Both the position numbers and the translations under genes were made by a program. This document shows positions 59,016 to 64,000 of a stretch of 64,000 bases of DNA, piece by piece. Below the pieces are notes generated by a model that was not told the origin of the DNA, ran no database searches, and saw nothing but the letters and a program-made list of their open reading frames with translations. The stretch comes from Acinetobacter variabilis (GTDB lineage Bacteria; Pseudomonadota; Gammaproteobacteria; Pseudomonadales; Moraxellaceae): NCBI RefSeq assembly GCF_000369625.1, contig NZ_KB850111.1:190038-254037 (forward strand), written 5' to 3'. The first letter of the stretch is position 1, and each line of letters begins with the position of its first letter.

Positions 59016-59091
59016 GGGCCGTTAGCTCAGTTGGTAGAGCAGTGGACTTTTAATCCATTGGTCCCGCGTTCGAGTCGCGGACGGCCCACCA
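59016..59091 (+). tRNA. tRNA-Lys (anticodon TTT), copy 1
   Basis: 76 nt with an encoded CCA. The acceptor stem GGGCCGT pairs with ACGGCCC, and the D-loop has AGCTCAGTTGGTAGAGC. The anticodon loop is CTTTTAA (anticodon TTT), and the T-loop is TTCGAGT. It reads AAA and AAG codons. Confidence 0.98.
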
Positions 59092-59112
59092 TTAAATTTG
59101 ATATCCCCTGAT

Positions 59113-59188
59113 GGGCCGTTAGCTCAGTTGGTAGAGCAGTGGACTTTTAATCCATTGGTCCCGCGTTCGAGTCGCGGACGGCCCACCA
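59113..59188 (+). tRNA. tRNA-Lys (anticodon TTT), copy 2
   Basis: Identical over all 76 nt to copy 1, beginning 21 bp after it. It is probably processed from the same precursor. Confidence 0.98.
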
Positions 59189-59245
59189 TCATTTCTAAAA
59201 TCTCTTTTTAGAAAATTCAATCAAAGTAGCTTTGATTACCCGAAT

Positions 59246-59321
59246 GGGCCGTTAGCTCAGTTGGTAGAGCAGTGGACTTTTAATCCATTGGTCCCGCGTT
59301 CGAGTCGCGGACGGCCCACCA
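59246..59321 (+). tRNA. tRNA-Lys (anticodon TTT), copy 3
   Basis: Identical to copies 1 and 2. The 57-bp spacer before it contains a hairpin (AATCAAAG / CTTTGATT near 59219-59237), which may help processing. Confidence 0.98.
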
Positions 59322-59476
59322 TTCTCCCCTCTATATTTATCTTCTTTCAATATTCTTATAATATTTCCTATATTATTCAGTTCATTCTTTTTATTTAAGC
59401 GCAATTCATCCTGACAATTTTAAAATCGTCATTTTCATTTATGCTGTTTTTAAATTCTTTGGAGACTTTATCGCTT

Positions 59477-60163
59477 TTATTCAGTGATCTTAAATTCAGA
59501 ATCTTTGACCAACTCATAAGCTTTAGAAGGCGCAGGATAACCCTGATCAAATAACTGCTGGTTTGCCCGTTCTTTTTCGTCGTAAATTTTTTCCAGATTC
59601 ATGACCAGATGCGTTGGGCTTTTAATCATATAGTAGAACTTTGCTCCTTCTTTACGGTCCACGATCAGTTCAGTTTGTTCCGGATTAATTGTCCAGCGGT
59701 CCTTACGATAGGTCATATTGCTTTCGGTCTGAACCCGTCTGGAATTATTCACAAATACTTTGCCATAATGCACGATACTGCGATGCACTGTACCATCTGG
59801 CAATAAAGTCAAAATAAACACCGACTTCCCTTCCGTACAAGGCGCAAACCGCCCGTCACAATCAATCTGGGTAAGATAACGCCCGACATAGCTTTTGGCA
59901 TAATCCGGTACAGGTTTAGGATCGACATTTGGTTCTACAGGCAATGCATTATAGGTTGCAGTCTGGGTGAGCGATTTAGCATTACGGGTGTCATAACTTT
60001 CATTGGCGGCGGAGATGACTACGCCATCTTGTGCCAAAGTTTTCGTAGTATCAGGTAAGGGTTTGCTTTGATGGTCATCACAGGCAATCAGTCCTGCAAC
60101 ACTTTCCAGCACAAATCCAAGCCGGCATAAACCACTTAAATGATGCGATACATTCGATTTCAT
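59477..60163 (-). CDS. Lipoprotein of unknown function
   Basis: A 228-residue protein. The N-terminus has a hydrophobic signal region and a lipobox L-I-A-C (about residues 25-28), followed by a polar linker. The mature domain from about residue 85 starts Y-V-G-R-Y-L-T-Q-I-D-C-D-G and has C-D-G-R-F-A-P-C, a likely disulfide pair. It is otherwise beta-rich (F-I-L-T-L-L-P-D-G-T-V), resembling small copper-resistance NlpE-like folds, but I cannot confirm that. The ATG at 60163 is chosen because it starts the signal peptide; the frame continues to 60196. Confidence 0.7.
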   Translation of the reverse strand: MKSNVSHHLSGLCRLGFVLESVAGLIACDDHQSKPLPDTTKTLAQDGVVISAANESYDTRNAKSLTQTATYNALPVEPNVDPKPVPDYAKSYVGRYLTQIDCDGRFAPCTEGKSVFILTLLPDGTVHRSIVHYGKVFVNNSRRVQTESNMTYRKDRWTINPEQTELIVDRKEGAKFYYMIKSPTHLVMNLEKIYDEKERANQQLFDQGYPAPSKAYELVKDSEFKITE

Positions 60164-60414
60164 TTTAAAAATATACCTGAAGGGGTGCACATCCATATAG
60201 GCAGACGACTCACTGAAAACTTATAAGTTTTAATAATGAATTCAATGGAATTTTTATGATCTTAGTGATTTTTTAAGGATTATTTAATCTCCCGTAACAT
60301 TACTTAACGAATTTATTTTCAATAGATACTTTAAAAATTTAGATAAAACTCCATTCTTATAAATATGAGTCATTTTTTAGACTCAATTTTATTTTTTTCT
60401 ATCAGGAGACTTGG

Positions 60415-60687
60415 ATGGCCAATGTTGGTTTATATCGCTCTAACCGCTCAAACATGATTGCAGGTGTAATGGGTGGTATTGCTGAACGTTTTGGTTGGAA
60501 CGCAAATTTATTACGCTTGATCTTCGTGATTATTTCGGTCATGAGTGCTGCTTTCCCGGGTATCTTAGTTTATCTGGTTCTATGGTTAGTGATGCCAAAA
60601 AAGAATTCTATGCCTGATTATGCTACGAGCAGAACTGATTATGAACGTCCTGTACGTACCGTGAATCAGGATAAAGACTACCGATAA
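60415..60687 (+). CDS. PspC domain protein
   Basis: A 90-residue protein. A PspC domain occupies residues 5-62: L-Y-R-S-N-R-S-N-M-I-A-G-V-M-G-G-I-A-E-R-F-G, then one or two membrane helices (about 33-59) ending V-L-W-L-V-M-P. A charged tail follows. PspC proteins take part in the phage-shock envelope stress response, but small single-domain versions are widespread and mostly unstudied. AGGAGA six bases before the ATG is a strong site. No other psp gene is adjacent. Confidence 0.87.
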   Translation: MANVGLYRSNRSNMIAGVMGGIAERFGWNANLLRLIFVIISVMSAAFPGILVYLVLWLVMPKKNSMPDYATSRTDYERPVRTVNQDKDYR

Positions 60688-60734
60688 AATCGTTTCCTCT
60701 TTCACCTAAATATTCATATGGTGAAATTTTTATG

Positions 60735-60770
60735 CCACGGTCCTTCCCCCAAAAGATCGTGGTTTTTTTT
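60735..60770 (+). terminator. Terminator after the PspC gene
   Basis: CCACGGTC / GATCGTGG stem (one G-U) with a 12-nt loop and eight T residues. Confidence 0.82.
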
Positions 60771-60867
60771 GCCTGATTTTTAGGTTTTGGCCTTATTACT
60801 ATTTTACGCTTTACCCTGCTCGCCTATTCAGGATAAGTTGATACTTTATTCTTGAAATGGATTTCAG

Positions 60868-61650
60868 ATGACGCAGGCAGAATGGGTTGTGCTTTGGCTG
60901 TGTGCGATTGCGGCATTACTGCATGGGGTCAGTGGTTTTGGCTTTCCTATGCTAAGTACGGCTGCCTTATCCAGTGAATATGCCTTAAGTACAGCAGTCA
61001 CCTTGGTGATCCTCCCCTGCCTGTTATTGAATCTTTGGATGCTCAATAGTGATCCAAAACATAGCCTGTTGCAGAGCATTCGCTATTATGTCTCACGCTA
61101 TTGGCCACTCATGCTCAGCAGCTTGGTCGGTAGTGTGCTGGGGGTCAAATTACTCATCTGGATCAATGAAGGCTATCTTAAATTATTACTGGGTCTGGTG
61201 ATTATTTTCTATGTACTGGATCAGTTACGCTCTACTCCGCTTCGGGTCAGTAGCAGTCAGCTTAGTATGCTGGGATTCGGTTTACTGGCCGGCATGATAG
61301 GAGGTGCAACCAATGCCATGGCACCCTTCCTGATGATGTATCTGCTTAGCTGTCAGCTCTCCAAAACTGATATCGTCATCATCAGTAATCTTAACTTTAT
61401 TGCCAGCAAACTGGTGCAGTTGACTTTACTCTTCCCGATTCTCATTTCTTTGCAAACCCATCAGCGACATATCCTGCTTGGAATCACGTTATTTGCTCTC
61501 ATCGGTGTCTGGTTAGGGGGGAAAATACGTCATCGACTTTCCCAGCAACATTTCAAATATCTGGTGCTGTTTTTTCTATTTGGACTGGGGATTTACGCAC
61601 TTTGGCAAAGTGTGGGATTATTACAACACTCTACTATACTGTTTAAATAA
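60868..61650 (+). CDS. TSUP/TauE-SafE family permease
   Basis: A 260-residue inner-membrane protein with about eight helices in two halves. Each half has the family's glycine-rich pattern (L-H-G-V-S-G-F-G-F-P and L-L-A-G-M-I-G-G-A-T-N-A-M-A-P). TSUP members move sulfite, sulfoacetate or other small anions across the membrane; the substrate is unknown. It is followed 84 bp later by another anion transporter on the same strand. Confidence 0.87.
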   Translation: MTQAEWVVLWLCAIAALLHGVSGFGFPMLSTAALSSEYALSTAVTLVILPCLLLNLWMLNSDPKHSLLQSIRYYVSRYWPLMLSSLVGSVLGVKLLIWINEGYLKLLLGLVIIFYVLDQLRSTPLRVSSSQLSMLGFGLLAGMIGGATNAMAPFLMMYLLSCQLSKTDIVIISNLNFIASKLVQLTLLFPILISLQTHQRHILLGITLFALIGVWLGGKIRHRLSQQHFKYLVLFFLFGLGIYALWQSVGLLQHSTILFK

Positions 61651-61734
61651 TATCTTTTTTAATCAAACCACATATTTACTTTTATAAGAATTTCAAAAAC
61701 GCTTTTAAATAAAAAAGTTGAGCAAGGAGGTTGT

Positions 61735-63144
61735 ATGAACGACCCTTTACGCACCCCGACTGATGCCATGCCAAAAGGAATTCGAAAGGGTTGGATTTTA
61801 ATTGTGATCGCTGCAGTGGTCTCTTATGGCTTGTATCATATTTTGCCTTATGACGAAAATGCCAATAAGGGATTGGCCTTACTGACCTTTATCGCCATTT
61901 TATGGCTGACCGAAGCGATTCATATCACCATTACTGCCCTGCTGATACCTATACTGGCCGTCGTCCTCGCCATGCCCATGGCCAAAGGCGATGAACTGGA
62001 ACCAATTACCACACAAGCAGCACTCACCACTTTCGCAGATCCCACCATCTTCTTGTTTTTTGGTGGTTTTGCCCTGGCCTCGGCGTTGCATATCCAGAAA
62101 CTGGACAAGAAAATTGCCACGTGGATTATCTCGCTTTCCGGTGGACATCTCGGTGCGTCAGTACTGGCTATCTTTTTAGTGACTGCTGCACTGTCGATGT
62201 GGATTTCCAATACCGCCACCGCAGCCATGATGTTGCCCCTAGCGCTGGGTTTACTTTCACATCTGGATGTTGAAAAAGATCGTAAAACCTTTGTGTTTAT
62301 TCTGCTTGGGATTGCCTATTCGGCCAGTATTGGTGGCTTGGGCACTATCGTCGGTTCTCCACCGAATGCGATTGCAGCCAAAGCCCTCGGTTATGACTTC
62401 GCCGACTGGATGAAAGTTGGCCTGCCGATGATGTTCATTATCCTTCCGGCAATGTTAGTAAGCCTGTATCTGGTGCTACGTCCAAAACTGAATCATAAGG
62501 TGAATTTTGTCACTGAAAATATTCCCTGGACTACGACCCGTATTGCCACCATGATTTTATTCCTTTGTACCGCGACTGCCTGGATTTTCAGTAAAAAATT
62601 GACTGAAAATTTCGGCATTACACAGCCCGATACCTGGATCGCGATTCTGGCGGCCTGCATGGTAGTGATTCTGGGTACGGCTACATGGAAACAGGTTGCT
62701 GAAAATACCGATTGGGGTGTGCTCTACCTGTTTGGTGGCGGCTTGACCTTAAGTGCTGTCTTGAAGGATTCAGGGAGTTCTCTGGTCTTAGGTCAGACGC
62801 TGGCGAATGCTTTCGGTGACTCCTCTCCTCTCGTGATTATCTTTGTGGTGGCAACCTTCATCATCTTCCTGACTGAATTTACCAGTAATACTGCCTCGGC
62901 TGCCTTACTGGTTCCGGTCTTTGCCGCCATTGCCGACCAGATGGGCATGCCTAAAGAGATTCTGGTGATTGTGATCGGGATCGGTGCTTCTTGTGCCTTT
63001 ATGCTACCTGTGGCGACACCACCGAATGCCATTGTATTTGGGACTGGTCATATTCAGCAAAGTGAAATGATGAAAGTCGGCTTTGTCCTGAATATCATGT
63101 GTATTTTCTTGGTTTCCCTGTTTATTTACTGGTTCTTTATCTAA
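61735..63144 (+). CDS. SLC13/DASS family anion:sodium symporter
   Basis: A 469-residue inner-membrane transporter with about 11-12 helices. Both substrate-binding S-N-T motifs are present, W-I-S-N-T-A-T-A-A-M-M (about 160-170) and F-T-S-N-T-A-S-A-A (about 382-390). The paired P-P-N-A loops (S-P-P-N-A-I and T-P-P-N-A-I) are also there. The family takes up dicarboxylates, citrate or sulfate with sodium. GGAGG lies close before the ATG. A role in succinate or fumarate uptake is possible but not shown. Confidence 0.9.
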   Translation: MNDPLRTPTDAMPKGIRKGWILIVIAAVVSYGLYHILPYDENANKGLALLTFIAILWLTEAIHITITALLIPILAVVLAMPMAKGDELEPITTQAALTTFADPTIFLFFGGFALASALHIQKLDKKIATWIISLSGGHLGASVLAIFLVTAALSMWISNTATAAMMLPLALGLLSHLDVEKDRKTFVFILLGIAYSASIGGLGTIVGSPPNAIAAKALGYDFADWMKVGLPMMFIILPAMLVSLYLVLRPKLNHKVNFVTENIPWTTTRIATMILFLCTATAWIFSKKLTENFGITQPDTWIAILAACMVVILGTATWKQVAENTDWGVLYLFGGGLTLSAVLKDSGSSLVLGQTLANAFGDSSPLVIIFVVATFIIFLTEFTSNTASAALLVPVFAAIADQMGMPKEILVIVIGIGASCAFMLPVATPPNAIVFGTGHIQQSEMMKVGFVLNIMCIFLVSLFIYWFFI

Positions 63145-63168
63145 GTTGAGATAAATCCAGATTCCAAA

Positions 63169-63196
63169 TAAAAAAGCACCCAAGGGTGCTTTTTTC
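63169..63196. terminator. Bidirectional terminator
   Basis: AAAAAAGCACCC / GGGTGCTTTTTT with a 2-nt apparent loop, between the DASS gene and the convergent HPP gene. Confidence 0.88.
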
Positions 63197-63218
63197 AGAA
63201 TTATTTATATAAGAGTTC

Positions 63219-64000
63219 TTAAGCTCTCATTTTAAAATGGTTCAGTTCCTGATTCAGGGCAGCGATGATATCTGCGCGGCTAATAATTCCGACCAGACGC
63301 TGTTCACTCACCACCGGAATATAGTTAAAGGAACGCTCCACAAAATAGGGCACCAGATCCTGAATCGGCTGTAATGGCTGCACAGTGACTACCTTGCGGG
63401 TCATAATATGTTTGACCTGATGTTCCCAGCTGCTGCGCACATCTGCAGCACGTTTAAACCATTCTACCACCTGATACATGGCCAGCGTTCCCACCAGCTT
63501 GCCTTCCGCACTAACCACTGGCAGGCTCATCAGGTTCATTTGCTTAAACTTGTCCAGTGCATGCTGAATATCATCATTGGCATCCAGGGTCACCACGTCT
63601 TTGGTCATAATGTCCTGACAGGTAAACTGGTTGACCGCACGGGCATTGGCTCGGTCCTGCGCTTCCAGAATAATCTTTTGCAGGTCATATTCACTAATGT
63701 CCAGCAGCTCGGTTTGCTGATCCAGTACTTCCTGAATATCCTGTGGCTGAATGGTGACTTTCTGGGTCGGGGTCGGATCTTTGGAACGGGTATTTAATTG
63801 CGCCTGCTGCGGATAACGCTTGCCAATCATTCGGTTAAAGACGATCGCAATCACCATCAATAAAATCGAATTCAGCAGCACCGGATAGAAAACAAAAGCA
63901 TAGCCGAGTTCATGCACCACATTGCCGCCGAGTACCGCTGTAATAGCCACAGCACCACTCGGTGGATGCAGGGAATCTGTGGTCATCATTAAAATGATTG
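63219..64000 (-). CDS. HPP family membrane protein with C-terminal CBS domains, 5' end outside the window
   Basis: Open to the right edge: codons for I-I-L precede the first ATG at 63989 and match the helix before the family motif, so the true start lies beyond the window. The visible part begins with the namesake L-H-P-P-S-G-A-V-A-I-T-A-V-L-G-G, followed by one more membrane helix (Y-P-V-L-L-N-S-I-L-L-M-V). A basic linker leads to two CBS domains (about the last 130 residues, M-T-K-D-V-V-T-L-D and M-T-R-K-V-V-T-V-Q). HPP proteins have been linked to nitrite transport in other organisms; the CBS pair would sense adenine nucleotides. Confidence 0.88.
   Translation of the reverse strand, partial: IILMMTTDSLHPPSGAVAITAVLGGNVVHELGYAFVFYPVLLNSILLMVIAIVFNRMIGKRYPQQAQLNTRSKDPTPTQKVTIQPQDIQEVLDQQTELLDISEYDLQKIILEAQDRANARAVNQFTCQDIMTKDVVTLDANDDIQHALDKFKQMNLMSLPVVSAEGKLVGTLAMYQVVEWFKRAADVRSSWEHQVKHIMTRKVVTVQPLQPIQDLVPYFVERSFNYIPVVSEQRLVGIISRADIIAALNQELNHFKMRA

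Overview
The window is a stretch of a gammaproteobacterial chromosome, almost certainly Acinetobacter (Moraxellaceae). The reasons are an AT-rich genome with characteristic GC-hairpin intergenic repeats, the gene order lpxL / asd / fimV / truA / infA / leuB-leuD-leuC, a FimV protein divided between two genes, a HAD phosphatase / rppH / ptsP block, and rne next to rluC. The species cannot be fixed from the sequence alone. No prophage, transposase gene, CRISPR array or antibiotic-resistance cassette was seen.

1-27 kb is mostly housekeeping: the 5' part of an unknown gene, slyX and uup (divergent), a lipid A acyltransferase, an EEP-family phosphohydrolase, asd, the two-gene fimV locus, a type I asparaginase, truA, an AraC regulator and infA. 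A tandem pair of small lipoprotein genes follows, one of them decayed. Then come leuC-leuD-(lipoprotein)-leuB, a DUF2061 gene behind a Fur-box-like site, a LysR regulator, ovoA for ovothiol synthesis, a histidinol-phosphatase-like HAD gene, rppH and ptsP.

27-37 kb is accessory and partly decaying. It has a 59-residue protein gene with a terminator inside its coding sequence, an intact catalase (katA) and a convergent catalase-peroxidase (katG) inactivated by two compensating frameshifts, a nonsense codon and loss of the distal histidine. It also holds DCC and DoxX genes, an MBL-fold hydrolase, a CDF transporter, a GNAT remnant and a DMT exporter.

37-50 kb is a complete 3-phenylpropionate/cinnamate catabolic island. 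The dioxygenase (hcaE, hcaF, hcaC, hcaD), dihydrodiol dehydrogenase (hcaB) and ring-cleavage dioxygenase (mhpB) form one operon. It is divergent from a LysR activator (hcaR-like). mhpC, an OprD-type porin and mhpD-mhpF-mhpE follow. Together they would take the substrate through 2,3-dihydroxyphenylpropionate to pyruvate and acetyl-CoA plus a dicarboxylate. Two near-identical 104-bp MITE-like elements sit between the porin and mhpE.

50-64 kb returns to core genes: a HAD phosphatase and rluC separated by a cluster of intergenic repeats, rne with a long structured leader, a fatty acyl-CoA synthetase, three identical tandem tRNA-Lys genes, a lipoprotein, a PspC-domain protein, a TSUP permease, a DASS anion transporter and a partial HPP/CBS membrane protein.
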